Positions 23,378-35,080 of a DNA stretch of 64,000 bases are shown one piece after another. This DNA comes from Argyresthia goedartella (taxonomy: Eukaryota; Arthropoda; Insecta; Lepidoptera; Argyresthiidae), in assembly GCA_949825045.1 (NCBI GenBank), contig OX463829.1, positions 7,688,001 through 7,752,000 of the forward strand. Direction: 5' to 3'. The notes beneath the pieces were generated by a model that ran no database searches, was not told where the DNA came from, and worked only from the letters and a program-made list of their open reading frames with translations. Every line of letters starts with the position of its first letter. Position 1 is the stretch's first letter. Both the position numbers and the translations under genes were made by a program.

Positions 23378-23651
23378 GATAAGATTGGGGCTGCTTGATT
23401 ACTTCGCTCCTCTTGCAATCCAGCGCGCCCCAATCTTACTGAGGCACTGGACGGACTCCAGTGTGCCGCCTGCTCATTCCAGTCTACTTGAGCCAATGCA
23501 GTTCAACGATTGTCATTAGCTAAATTGCTTATCATAGTCACTGTGATTGCTATATAATTAACAGTAGTTAGTTTGCTCGAACCAATGCAGTTCAAAGAGC
23601 AGGCGGCAAACTGGAGTCCGTCCAGTGCTAGAGATGAGAGCGCGCTGGATT
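23378..23651. repeat. Nested inverted repeat
   Basis: The outer arms 23417-23475 and 23597-23651 pair over about 55 bp with small gaps (core CACTGGACGGACTCCAGT; ends AATCCAGCGCGC). A second, overlapping hairpin pairs TAAGATTGGGG near 23380 with CCCCAATCTTA near 23428. Direct repeats of CCAATGCAGTTCAA occur at about 23493 and 23582, and of GTGATTG...ATAATTAAC near 23543 and 23687. It looks like a rearranged foldback element. Confidence 0.7.
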
Positions 23652-25549
23652 CGATTCATTATGTTATGGGCTGCCTCACAGTCATTGTGATTGGTATTTA
23701 ATTAACGATTTATTAAGACAAGATAAAGTAAAAGTAAAATAAAGTAAATGTAAAATAAAAAATTACTATAGAAATAAATAAAAGGTTTTATTATGTGTGT
23801 TGTGAATACAGGATTTCTGATTTCAGTAGTATTCTATATCCTGAGCCCGTGCAACACAGATTGTCTGGGGTAGAAATAATTAGTCTTGTTAGGGTTATTG
23901 TTCACTAAATTTTGTAAATATTACCTCAAATAAAAATAAAAAATACTCAAAAATATACATTTCCTCGCAAGAAAATCGATGCCAGTGGGACAGGGGAGCT
24001 GCAAATAAGCCCCTGCCTTATTTTACCCCTTTAGCCTCTGCCTTTCTCTTTATTTAACCTTTAGCATTAAGCCCCTGCCTTTACATTGTAGTAAAAATCG
24101 TGTGAACGATATCTATAGCCAACTCCGCACTGTAAGACTGCAGTGACAGACGTAGACGCCCCGCAGGTAAAACAGGTTCGTAGCTCCCCCTCTCGCGGAC
24201 CGCCTTGGACAGTTGCCTTGCTTGAAATATATTTGTGTGACAAAACTCAGAACACGACCCCGTGGAGATGCAAGTCAAGCGACATTTTTTCTCACCACCT
24301 CCGCTTTAGAGAGACGTTCCGTTTCTCCCTGCAACTACAATCAGCTACTGTTTTAGACTATGACATTGGTTCCACAAATAATTTAGACTAACGAGTCTAT
24401 GAGACATCTAATTCTAAAAAACATTACGTTTCAATTGATTTTACAGCATTGATTTTCGACAAGCATTTATTTAAATATACTGAAGTTTCAATAGCGCAGT
24501 GAAAATGTTTGTACCACGTGAAATAAAACGGGTCTCTGAATGGACGCGTTCCAATATTTCTCAAATGCGTTCGGGTACGACGCGTTCGAGTTAACAGAAG
24601 GAAGCAGGTGATTTTGTGCGTTAAAAACCATTTGAGCCAAATTTGACATAGACGATCCTGTACGAGTATGTAACTTTCAATATACGTTATGTTAAAAAAA
24701 AAACAGAAAAGATATAATTTTTATCCCTTTTATAAGTTGGACGGACCATACATCAGGGATAAAAACTCATTAAGTATATTCCTAAATTATTACAAAATAT
24801 AGCAAATTCTTATGGGGCTCAGCCGAAAAATTTTTATAAAAACAAACATTGCCCTATCTAGGCCATATGAGAAAAGGCGTGATGATGCTGCTGCCGTCCT
24901 TATGTTCTGATTGGAGCTGAGGGCATAGTACATTTTGTTTTTAAAAGGCCAGTTGGTCAAATCCAGGTCCACATTATTTGTGACATATTTAAAAAAGGTG
25001 TTGCTGATAGCAAGATTTTGGCCAAGAGCATATCGATGAGGCGTGTACCTCGTGAGTTTCGGGTACCGAGGACATGAGGTTCCTGTAAGTGTCAGTTGTC
25101 TATGTCAAGTCTAGGGCCAATCTTTGAATTAAAATCATCTATGACTATGCCGTAACAGGCTTATACTGCTTCGTCTGGTTGTTTTAACGTAGGAGCGCAG
25201 GTTTGGACAACTGTCAGTGCTTTATCCTCTGGGACCCGGAATTTAAGCACGGCATTAGGGTCAGAATAGGCTTTAAACTGTAAAGTGTAATTTATTGGTC
25301 CAACTAAAAAGCCTCCATAAAATATGAAATGTTGTCTTTTTGTGGTCTAATGTTTCCTCTCTTTCTCTCCTCACCTAAGATAAGCCAACAATAAGAACTA
25401 TAAACGACATTTAACGTTAAAAAAATGGTAAATTCGTCGTTTCCCCACCCTAATACTCCCATATCCCCACGGTTCCGATTGCTTGTAATGGATTGATTAT
25501 AATAAAATATATTTCGAAAATTAATTATTTCCGATGGTATTTTGAAATC
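23652..25549. other. Non-coding spacer
   Basis: Several 60-80-codon frames exist but none shows a recognised motif. A GCCCCTGCCTT motif recurs near 24009, 24040 and 24068. No gene supported. Confidence 0.5.
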
Positions 25550-27030
25550 CAATCCACGCCAAACAATACGGTTTCACTAGGGGTAAATCGACTATGGATG
25601 CAGGTATTACCCTTATATCTCATATTTATTCTGCATGGGAGGCTGCACAGGATGCTATCGGAGTTTTTTGCTACCTGTCGAAGGCGTTTGATTGTGTTGA
25701 TCATAATACGCTATTAATTAAATTAAATCATTACGGAGTTCAAAATAAAGCGTTGGATCTACTAAGATCATACCTAAGCAATAGAATTCAAAAGGCAGAA
25801 GTTAACGGCGTTAAATCTGATGGATCGGGTGTAAAAATTGGCGTTCCACAAGGTTCCATATTAGGTCCTTTCTTGTTCCTGGTATATATTAACGATCTGC
25901 CTTTCATGGTGGAAAAATTAACTGACATAGTGTTATTTGCTGATGATACTTCAATGGTCTTCAAAATTGAAAGACAAAAAGCAGATTTTGATGATGTTAA
26001 TGGTGTATTGTCTTTAACCTTGAATTGGTTCACAGTTAATAATTTATTGTTAAACGCTGGTAAAACCAAGTGTATCAAATTCTCACTTCCAAATGTCAGG
26101 CAATTTTAGACCAGTTTAGTGTTAGACAACAGCACGTTAGAATTAGTAAATGATACGAAGTTTCTTGGAATAACCATTGATAACAAATTGCAGTGGGGAC
26201 CCCACATAGATAAATTGGCTGGTAAATTAAGTTCTGCGGCTTACGCTGTTAGGAACATCAGACAAAGCACGGATGTGGCTACATCTAGGCTAGTATATTT
26301 TAGTTACTTTCATAGTGTGATGTCCTATGGTATCTTGTTGTGGGGGAAAGCAGCGGATATTCAAACTATTTTTATTTTGAGAACAGAAAAGAGCTATTCG
26401 AGTAATTTATAATTTAAAACGAACAGACTCCTTAAGAGAGCTTTTAAAGAAATTGACATACTAACAGTAGCTAGTCAATTTATTTTCGAAAATATAATGT
26501 ATGTACGCAAGAACCTTACAACATTTTCCAAAATTAGTGATAGCTGTAATGTTAACCGAAATAATCACAGACTGTGTGCGCCCCGATTTAGACTCGCGAA
26601 GGTTAGCAATTCTTTCAAGGGTCAGTGTATTCTCTACTATAATAAGATACCTCTGGAGATTTTGAAATTGCCATTTGAGCAATTTAAAAAGCATGTTAAA
26701 GCGACTTTGTCAAAAAAGGGATATTACAATGTTCAAGATTACTTAAATGACAGGACTATATGGGGTTAATCTAGCTCAACACAGGCCTTGCTGTTAATAA
26801 TTTTGTAATTATTTATTCCTGCTTATCAATCATAATAATTATATTTTTCATATTTGTAATAGTTAAGCACAACCTATTTTTAAAAGAGATCTAAAAATCA
26901 ATCTGTGGGAGTTTCTACGCCCTGCTTCTCCCACAGTGGTCCAATATAGAGAAGAGGCAAAATTGACGTTTGGTATGTATATGTAAATATCTACAGTAAT
27001 AAAGTACTTTGACTTTGACTTTGACTTTGA
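25550..27030 (+). mobile_element. CR1-group LINE, copy B (5'-truncated)
   Basis: Nearly identical in sequence to copy A from its RT fingers onward (joins at the equivalent of about 5233 in copy A). It ends with the conserved 3' block and a run of TTTGAC repeats (27007-27028), not the TATGAC of copy A. The intact 9-bp 3' hairpin lies at 26903-26936. Confidence 0.88.
25594..26769 (+). pseudogene. Copy B reverse transcriptase
   Basis: Palm motifs are present: LSKAFDCVDH, GVPQGSILGPFLFLVYINDL and LFADDTS. A TAG at 26107-26109 interrupts the frame where copy A encodes Glu. A 4-nt insertion near 26380 and a 1-nt loss near 26446 shift the frame briefly and then restore it, so the thumb (from 26497, MYVRKNLTTFSK) is again in the original frame and ends at DYLNDRTIWG. 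The N-terminal endonuclease is absent because of 5' truncation. Confidence 0.85.
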
Positions 27031-27300
27031 ATCCAACTAATAATATAAATGTGAAAGTAGCAATGTCTGGAAGTTTGGATGTTTGTGTGCTTGTGCCTCA
27101 ATCACGCTAAAACGGCTGATTGGATTTGAATGAAATTAAGCACAGAGATAGTTTATGAGCTAGAATAGCACAAAGGATACTTTTTATCCAACTGTACCAG
27201 AATGAGGGTAACGTAAATAATCTCGGTAAACGATTCTTCCTAGGAACACGCAGATGAAGTTGCGGGGAAATCCACTAATTAATCATAGGAAAATCTTCAA
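27031..27300 (+). repeat. Interspersed repeat (RTE-type 3' end suspected)
   Basis: Contains ACGCTAAAACGGCTGATTGG, TTTGAATGAAATTAAGCACA, GGATACTTTTTATCC and AACACGCAGATGAAGTTGCG in the order seen in a very common insect repeat that ends in degraded RTE-like LINE sequence. No coding. Confidence 0.5.
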
Positions 27301-27344
27301 AAGCCTCTGAAACGGACGTTAAATTTGAACTAGCGTACTCAGCA

Positions 27345-27680
27345 TATGTCCGTATAAAACAACGTTTCGGCACTCCAGTCGTTGATTTATTCGCGAGAAG
27401 GATAAATAAAAAGTGCGATATTTATATGTCTTGGCACAGGGACCCCGATGCGTTCGCAATAAACGCATTTACTGTGTTATGGAGTAATTTATTCTTCTAT
27501 GATTTTCCCCCACTCGCTATGATCCTAAAGTCATTGCGCAAAATCATTAATGACAGACTTAAAGGCATAATGGCTGTACCTAAATGGCCAAATCAGGAGT
27601 GGTATCTATTATTTAGAAGTCAGACTGTCAGAAATCTTGGAATTGAAATCAAGCAAAAGCCTTATTTTATTGTTTTCTAA
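27345..27680 (+). pseudogene. DIRS-type retrotransposon RNase H fragment
   Basis: The open frame reads VVDLFARRINKKCDIYMSWH, DPDAFAINAFTVLWS, FFYDFPPLAMILKSLRKI and VPKWPNQEWYLLF. This is the C-terminal RNase H region of tyrosine-recombinase (DIRS/Ngaro) retrotransposons, recognisable by VDLFA, PDPDAFAxNAF and PNWPxQ-like motifs. The upstream RT is missing and the frame stops at 27680, just before the mariner insertion. The other half continues at 29031. Confidence 0.7.
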
Positions 27681-27713
27681 TTACAGCTGCAGCCGGGATA
27701 CACGATATATATA

Positions 27714-29022
27714 CACAGTCAGGTCATAAGTTCTGTCACACAATAAAAACTTTTGAATTTAGAACGCTGGCTACAAAAAAGTTTATTGAATTCGAATTTC
27801 GAATTTTTCATGAAAATAAAAATGTGTACTTTTTAGAATTTTCCTCATTTTTAAATATGGAGTGGACACTTAAAGAAGTACGTGTCGCAGTTATTGCTTT
27901 GCATCGTTGCGGTTACGCGCCAATTCAGATTTTCGACTTACTGAAAAATTTGAATATAACCAAAAGATTCGTTTATCGTACCATAAAACGATACAATATA
28001 GACTCTAGTGTAGATGACAGGTCAAGAAGTGGTCGCCCTCGCTCTGTTAGGACTCCAGCAGTGATAAAAGCTGTGAAGGCGCGAATTCAAAGAAATCCCA
28101 TACGTAAGCAGAAACTGTTGGCCCTTCAGATGGGGTTAAGCAGGACCACGGTGAAAAGGGTGTTAAATGAAGACTTAGGGCTTAGGGTATATCGAAGAAA
28201 AACAGGACATCGTTTTGACGCTCGTTTAATGGACCTGAGACTGAAGAGATGCCGCGCTTTGTTGAAGCGGTACGCGGAAGAAAAGCATCGGGAAATTCTT
28301 TTTTCGGATGAAAAATTTTTCACCGTGGAAGAGAGCTACAACAAACAAAATGATAAGGTGTACGCACACAGCAGTGAAGAAGCGAGCAACCGTATTCCGC
28401 GTGTCCAACGAGGTCATTTTCCATCCTCGCTCATGGTTTGGTTGGGAGTCTCTTATTGGGGCCTAACTGAGGTACATTTTTGTGAGAAAGGCGTAAAAAC
28501 GAATGCAGTTGTGTATCAAAAAACAGTCCTCAAGAACCTTGTGGAACCTGTTTCTCATACCATGTTTAATAACAGGCACTGGGTATTCCAATAAGATTCT
28601 GTGCCAGCTCATAGAGCGAAAAGCACACAAGACTGGCTGGCGGCGCGTGAAATCGACTTCATCCGGCACGAAGACTGGCCCTCCTCCAGTCCAGATTTGA
28701 GTCCGTTAGATTACAAGATATGGCAACACTTGGAGGAAAAGGCCTGCTCAAAGCCTCATCCTGATTTGGAGTCACTCAAGGCATCCTTGATTAAGGCAGC
28801 CGCCGATATTGACATGGACCTCGTTCGTGCTGCGATAGACGACTGGCCGCGCAGAATAAAGGCCTGTATTCAAAATCGCGGGGGTCATTTTGAATAAACT
28901 TTATTACCATAGGAATCTATGTTTTATTAAGTTCATTTTGCTATATAAATGTTTACATAAATAATAAACATGTCTAAATTATTTCATATTGCACATGTGA
29001 CAGAACTTATGACCTGACTATG
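27714..29022 (+). mobile_element. maT/mariner (DD37D) transposon, copy 1
   Basis: This 1309-bp element is flanked by TA on both sides (27712-27713, 29023-29024). Its terminal inverted repeats start CACAGTCAGGTCATAAG on the left and CATAGTCAGGTCATAAG on the right (reverse complement) and match for about 27 bp except one base. It sits inside a DIRS-type fragment. Copy 2 (31649-32956) is in the opposite orientation 2.6 kb away. Confidence 0.92.
27857..28897 (+). pseudogene. maT transposase, single nonsense codon
   Basis: The frame of 347 codons begins MEWTLKEVRVAVIALHRCGY and has only one disruption, TAA at 28592-28594, where copy 2 has CAA (Gln). N-terminal helix-turn-helix region includes SGRPRSVRTPAVIKAV and SRTTVKRVLNEDLG. 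The catalytic triad is Asp in LFSDEKFF, Asp after the nonsense codon (DSVPAHRA) and Asp in SPDLSPLDYKIW. There are 37 residues between the last two, the DD37D signature of the maT family (Bmmar1-like). It catalyses cut-and-paste transposition at TA. ATG 27857 is preferred over the upstream in-frame ATG at 27824 because copy 2 shares MxWTLKE. Confidence 0.9.
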
Positions 29023-29030
29023 TATATATA

Positions 29031-29223
29031 TAGCCGGGATATCCACACGAAGATAACCCTGTTGGCGGGTATCCGGTACGTCATGCTGAGGAATGGAGTC
29101 TCGCCTGAGACTATCGAAATAAACGTACATTCTCTGTCACAGAACTCTTTCAAGCTTCAGTATGATGCATATATTATAAGAAGGTTCTATTACTGCCAAG
29201 ATAAAACACAGATTCGTTTGTAA
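29031..29223 (+). pseudogene. DIRS-type tyrosine recombinase N-terminal fragment
   Basis: Immediately after the mariner the reading resumes as IRYVMLRNGVSPETIEINVH, SLSQNSFKLQYDAYIIRRFY and stops at 29223. The pattern SPETIE...SLS..SxKQYD is the core-binding start of DIRS-type tyrosine recombinases. Together with 27345-27680 it shows one element split by the mariner. Confidence 0.6.
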
Positions 29224-29224
29224 C

Positions 29225-30849
29225 ATGGATTTCAGACATTCTCGCCTTTTTAACTCATGCTTATAAACATCTGCCTTACAACATATTGTAGGTAGGTAGC
29301 TAGGTGCTTGAAATGATTATCCCCTTGATTGACTTTGGGTACCCTGGGTACCCAAAATTTCGTTATAGGTTTTGAATTCTATTACCATGGCACAAAGTTA
29401 AAAATTTCAACCCGTTAAAATGTCAAAGTCAAACAATTTTTTCAAGCCGTGTACCGATTACGTGCACCCACCATTAAGTATAACATGACATGGGACACAA
29501 ATGTTGTTTTAAATTACTTATCAGAACAGTACGACGGTATGTTCCTCTAGAAAAATGGACACTTCCATAACTTTGCTAGCTTACAGTACAACGAGCACAA
29601 ACATTATGCAAGATTAAAATATCTTATACTCGTATCCAAATTCCTAGTGACAAAATTGTCATAAAAATAACATACTTAATCAAAACATCTCGACCTGGTC
29701 ATTTCCAATTTCCAACCTTTGCCAGTTATTAAATTTTTGATGTTCTATTATGAATAAAAAAAAAATGAACTTGAACTTGAACTAAGAAATAATTTATGGT
29801 TAAACAAACCTGACTTAAGTGAAGTTTGAACATAATTTTACGAGTTATTGTATTCGAAGAGATTGACAAAAAACAGTATATCTGTCCTGCGAAGACTCTA
29901 GAATGTTATATCAGTATGACTGAGTCCTTGCGTAAAAATGTAAATAGTTTGGTTATAAGTTTTCGCAAACCACACGGACATGTGATTTCTTCGACTTTGA
30001 GTTGGTGGTGAAAGACACACTTAAGATAATGGTGTGGACGTGTCGGTGTTTAGTGGACACAGCTCGCGACACGCTTTTATATCCGCCGCAAAGCGTCTGG
30101 ATGTCTCTCGATACCATAACGAATACCGCAGGGTGGACCAGTCATTCAAACACCTTTGCTGTGTTTTACAATAAAAATATTATTAAAAATTGTAACACCG
30201 ATTTGGCAACAGCAATACTTACCGATAATTGTTAATTGGTACTAGGTAACTCTAATGTTAACCTATGTTCAAGAATTGTTATCGATTAATTTGTCTTTCA
30301 AATTACTTTAATTGATTGTTTTCAAAATGTCTAATTAATTACAAAGTATATTGATTTGTAATGTTATACATTTGATGAATAACACATCGATTCACTTTAA
30401 TTTATTAAATCATTATTTCATGCCCTTACTGCATAATAAAAATGCCAACTGAAATCACTTATCATGCAATCTACTTACCTTACCTTTCAAGACTGAATAT
30501 TTTATAGTTATCTCTCGATATCAACAAAAGCACAAAGGTTGAGTATAATTATGATTAAACGTACTTACCTGTGGGTGAAGTTTTATCATAATTGTACGAA
30601 GAGCTTCATCCGAAGATATTATTATTATTATTATTATTTATTTTCCAGACTAAAAGAGTCCAATATTAATTACGATTAAATTAAAAGAGATTAGATTAAT
30701 GTACATTATAGAATAAATATCAATGAAATAAATTTTTATAGAAATACTTAGAAATACTAGGTATCAAATATTAGAAAACCCCCCCTTCCCTAAGGCTACT
30801 TTTATATAAAGTTACCAGTGTAAGATTACCCAATTAAAAAAAATCATTA
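29225..30849. other. Non-coding; LINE tail near 29750-29786 and (ATT)n at 30618-30640
   Basis: Near 29750 a stretch with GAATAAAAAAAAAATGAACT ends in TTGAAC repeats, the same terminus as the LINE remnant at 869. A short (ATT)n tract lies at 30618-30640. Two 60-77-codon frames (29826, 30002) carry no recognised motif. Confidence 0.5.
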
Positions 30850-31648
30850 GCCCAAGCAGGAATAAATACCAGAGTGAAAAAGCGTTCGAGTTCAGATAAA
30901 TCTCCTCAAACTCGGCACGTTGGTTTGATTCCTACCTGAGAGATCACCAGCAGCGCATTAAGTCTGAGGAGGTCTCAACGGACTGGTGTGATCTTTCCGC
31001 AGGTGTTCAGGGTGGCATCCTTTCACCTCTTCTCTTTTCACTATATATAACTCCATCTCTGACGTACTTATTTCTTCTTATTATCTTTACGCGGATGATC
31101 TCCAATTATATCGGCACTTTTCTCCGTGTGATGTGACTCTGACCGTAGAGGCGTTGAATGCTGACCTTGATAAGATCAGGCTATGGGCTCTTTCCTAAGG
31201 GCTACTGGTCACCCCAGGCAAATCTCAAGCTATGATTATGGGAACACGGCACACTATATTACCGAAAATGCCCATCGCTCCAGTAATGTATGATGGTACC
31301 ATAATATCATACAGCGAGAAAGCCAATAACCTTGGGGTTATTTTAGATAACCTGCTGTCCTGGTCGCCCCATGTCTGTGAGGTTAGCAGACGTGTCTTTG
31401 CGTCATTTCACTCCCTCCGGAGATTGCAGTACTTCTTGCCACGGCAGACTAAAATCACCCTTGCTCAGTCCTTTCTATTGCCATTAATCGACTACGCGGA
31501 TGTTTGCTGGGTCAGTGCGAACGAAGAACAACTGAATAAACTCGAACGACTTCAGAATCTCGGGATTTGGTTTATCTTCGGGCTTCGCAATTTTGACCAT
31601 GTCTCTCAATATCGCAAGGAGCTAGGGTAGCTTCCGATTCGTCTTCGT
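30850..31648 (+). pseudogene. LINE J reverse-transcriptase fragment
   Basis: The translation has WFDSYLRDHQQRIKSEEVST, then GVQGGILSPLLFSLYI (palm block), then YYLYADDLQLYRHF (catalytic YADD near 31092), then a thumb containing NNLGVILDNLLSWSPHV and LLPLIDYADVCW. A stop after WALS (about 31198), a stop after KELG (31628-31630) and frame changes inactivate it. It ends where maT copy 2 begins. Related Jockey-like LINEs are common in insects. Confidence 0.75.
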
Positions 31649-32956
31649 CATAGTCAGTTCATAAGTTCTGTCACATGTGCAATATGAAATAATTTAGACA
31701 TGTTTATTATTTATGTAAACATTTATATAGCAAAATGAACTTAATAAAACATAGATTCTTATGGTAATAAAGTTTATTCAAAATGACCCCCGCGATTTTG
31801 AATACAGGCCTTTATTCTGCGCGGCCAGTCGTCTATCGCAGCACGAACGAGGTTCATGTCAATATCGGCGGCTGCCTTAACCAAGGATGCCTTGAGTGAC
31901 TCCAAATCAGGATGAGGCTTTGAGCAGGCCTTTTTCTCCAAGTGTTGCCATATCTTGTAATCTAACGGACTCAAATCTGGACTGGAGGAGGGCCAGTCTT
32001 CGTGCCGGATGAAGTCGATTTCACGCGCCGTCAGCCAGTCTTGTGTGCTTTTCGCTCTATGAGCTGGCGCAGAATCTTGTTGGAATACCCAGTGCCTGTT
32101 ATTAAACATGGTATGAGAAACAGGTTCCACAAGGTTCTTGAGGACTGTATTTTGATATACAACTGCATTCGTTTTTACGCCTGAGAACACAAAAATGTAC
32201 CTCAGTTAAGCCCGAATAAGAGACTCCCAACCAAACCATGAGCGAGGATGGAAAATGACCTCGTTGGACACGCGGAATACGGTTGCTCGCTTCTTCACTG
32301 CTGTGTGCGCACCTAATCATTTTGTTTGTTGTAGCTCTCTTCCACGGTGAAAATTTTTTCATCCGAAAAAAGAATTTCCCGATGCTTTTTTCCCGCGTAC
32401 CGCTTCAACAAAGCGCGGCATCTCTTCAGTCTCAGGTCCATTAAACGAGCGTCCAAACGATGTCCTGTTTTTCTTCGATATGCCCTAAGCCCTAAGTCTT
32501 CATTTAACACCCTTTTCACCGTGGTCCTGCTTAACCCCATCTGAAGGGCCAACAGTTTCTGCTTACGTACGGGATTTCTTTGAATTCGCGCCTTCACAGC
32601 TTTTATCACTGCTGGAGTCCTAAAAGAGCGAGGGCGACCACTTCTTGACCTGTCATCTACACTAGAGTCTTCATTGTATCGTTTTATGGTACGATAAATG
32701 AATCTTTTGGTTATATTCAAATTTTTCAGTAAGTCGAAATTCTGAATTGGCGCATAACCGCAACGATGCAACGCAATAACTGCGACACGGTCTTCTTTAA
32801 GTGTCCACTTCATATTTAAAAATGAGGAAAATTCTAAAAAGTACACATTTTTATTTTCATGAAAAATTAGAAATTCGAATTCAATAAACTTGTTTGTGGC
32901 CAGCGTTCTAAATTCAAAAGTTTTTATTGTGTGACAGAACTTATGACCTGACTGTG
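31649..32956 (-). mobile_element. maT/mariner (DD37D) transposon, copy 2
   Basis: 1308 bp, opposite orientation to copy 1, with matching terminal repeats (right end GACCTGACTGTG followed by TA at 32957-32958; left end CATAGTCAG preceded by GT, a decayed TA). Its left end lies exactly where LINE J stops. Confidence 0.9.
31774..32813 (-). pseudogene. maT transposase, two frameshifts
   Basis: On the minus strand it begins MKWTLKEDRVAVIALHRCGY at 32813 and ends RRIKACIQNRGGHFE at 31774. It keeps Gln-Asp-Ser-Ala in the second catalytic block (QQDSAPAHRA), where copy 1 has a nonsense codon. A 2-nt loss near 32315 and a 1-nt gain near 32182 shift the frame. The catalytic residues FSDEK, QQDSAPAH and SPDLSPLD are all present in their own frames. 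Each copy is broken at different places, so neither makes active protein. Confidence 0.9.
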
Positions 32957-34011
32957 TATATAAAAATTTAGCGCTATTTAGTTAGTTTTTCTTTTATTAC
33001 TTTTAGCATTTATAGTATTCATTTGTGTGTAAATATTAATCAAATACTTTTATACCACGTCATATATTAATGGATTTCAAAAACGGATAGTGTTGGGAAA
33101 TATTTATTCAGGAGTAATCCATAAAGGCGGCAATCATTCTATTCCCTCTGTGACACCCACAAGTTAATTGGCCCGGATCCTTACGAAGCGTGCCTGTGCT
33201 AACAAGGTGACTGGTGTTTTACTTACTATAGCTACTATGAAAGGCTATTGGGAATGGTATCCCTTTGCTTTGCATCACTATGTAGTTCCTATTTTTTTCC
33301 GCGAAATGAGTTTGCCATAATTTGAATGGCATAATAGTACTTTCTTTTAACAATACTTCAGTCTTCTGATGGACTACTTTTGAGTCCTCTAATGGATGTT
33401 TTATAAATTATTACTTTGGCTTATAATGATTTCAGGAGATAGAAATTCTTGCTGTAAGTCAAAATTTATGTCTTCTGGTTATAATATAAGATATATTTGT
33501 TTTCTGATCTTATCGGTATTTATCTTTGTCTGAATATTATTTGATTTTGTTTTTGGTAGATGAGCTAATATTAATGCTGCTATTGGAGTTTCACAACCGG
33601 ATATAATTTGTATTGTATTGTGCAACCAGGAGCGAAGCGAGCTTATGACTGAATGTAGTGATAAGCCAAATTTGTCTAGAGTAGGTCATTGTCGCTAAAT
33701 TTCAATTGGGTTATAGGTTAGCTTGGAACTTAAAAGAAATACGTTAAGTTTGTTCGGAATTTGGGTAAATAATTTTTAAGTGTTTCCTTTTATGTTTTTC
33801 TCTACGATGCGAAATGATTGTAATACCTCATTGTGTCCATACTGTATAATTTTAGTTTTTAAAATGTGTATGCTCCAGTTTATTACTTTGATTTTTATGC
33901 GTACTAATCATTTATAATTATTTAACGAAGTGTTCAGTGCTTACGTCGCATCTAGGTTTGTTTTACATTTAGAAAAGCTGAGAAAAATTGTGGCTTAGCT
34001 TAGAAAAACAA
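32957..34011. other. Non-coding spacer
   Basis: No coding continuation of LINE J could be found to the right of the mariner. No other feature. Confidence 0.5.
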
Positions 34012-34130
34012 GCAAGTCAAGTCAAAGTCAAGTCAAAGTACTTTATTACTGTAGATATTTACATATACTTAGCAAGCGTCAATTTTGCCTCTCTCTACAT
34101 TGGACCACTGTGGGAGAAGAAGGGCGTAGA
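34012..34130 (-). repeat. Solo 3' end of the copy A LINE family
   Basis: On the minus strand it carries TACGCCCTTCTTCTCCCACA, GGTCCAATGTAGAGAG, the conserved GTAAATATCTACAGTAATAA block and a tail of TTTGACT/TGACT units. It is truncated inside the 3' hairpin, so only about 115 bp remain. Confidence 0.8.
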
Positions 34131-34554
34131 AAAACAAAAATAAAAATACATTTTATGTTACATTAGAAAAAAAATAAAAACTGTGATGTTTGGGGGTTAG
34201 CCCAAAGGTCACTAAAGAAAAGTAAATAAAAAACGAAATAAAATTAAGAAAGGGAATTTATTAGTTGTTTAGAAGGGTCAGCCAGATCAAAGGTAAGAAA
34301 GAAGAACACATAATTCGTTATCCAATAGATGGTGAGGATTTATGCCAATAGAAGGTGGGTGAATACAGGCCTAGTTGGGGTTTTTACTCACCTGGGAAGT
34401 TTGGGTTAATTAGCCCCTGGGGATTATCCCGGTAGAGTGTTCATAAAATAGTCCGATGGTAGAATTGCCGGTAGGGTATTTCTGGAGCAAAATAAATTAC
34501 ATAAAACAAAAGAACAAATAGAAGAGAAGAAGAAAGAAGAATAGCGGAAATACA
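34131..34554. other. Non-coding spacer
   Basis: No supported feature. Confidence 0.5.
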
Positions 34555-35066
34555 TGAATGAATGTTTATGAAATGTTTATTTGCTTGATATGTGGTACAA
34601 TAAGTGGTGGTAAATATAATAAAGTACTCTACACATTTCACCTGTCCAGGTATGCAAAATTTGTACTTAAATCTATAAATTTTAAATATGTCGTTTATCA
34701 AGATTATTTAAGTAATTTTACATTATTGTTGCCGCCTTATTATTGTGTCATGCCTTACAAATTAATTATTTTAAGATTAAAGTACTCATCTACATTATAA
34801 AAACATTATTTTACTAGCCACCTTAGTAGTGTGGCCTTAAATTGTGTCAGTGGCAAAATCTTAATTGACTGCGGGACCTTATTATATATTTTTATTAACA
34901 TTCTGTAGCAACTTCTCTTACAGATTTCGGTCCTGCATGATGGGTTTACAATTTTATCGGGATATTTTGTATTGAACGTGTATCCGTCCATGTATTTTAT
35001 AAAAATATTTGGTTGACTGTGAGCAAAACATGCCATTTCAAAGATATAGAGACTTGGCAGCGACAA
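34555..35066 (-). pseudogene. LINE K remnant: RT C-terminus and 3' UTR
   Basis: A minus-strand frame (35066-34806) reads NIFIKYMDGYTFNTKYP, then SCRTEICKRSCYRMLIKIYN, then KVPQSIKILPLTQFKATLLR. This is the thumb end of a CR1/Jockey-type LINE (IYNKVPxxIKxLPLxxFK). A 3' stretch follows to about 34555, where AATAAACATTTCATAAACAT-like repeats mark the terminus. Confidence 0.65.
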
Positions 35067-35080
35067 GATTTTTAATTTTA

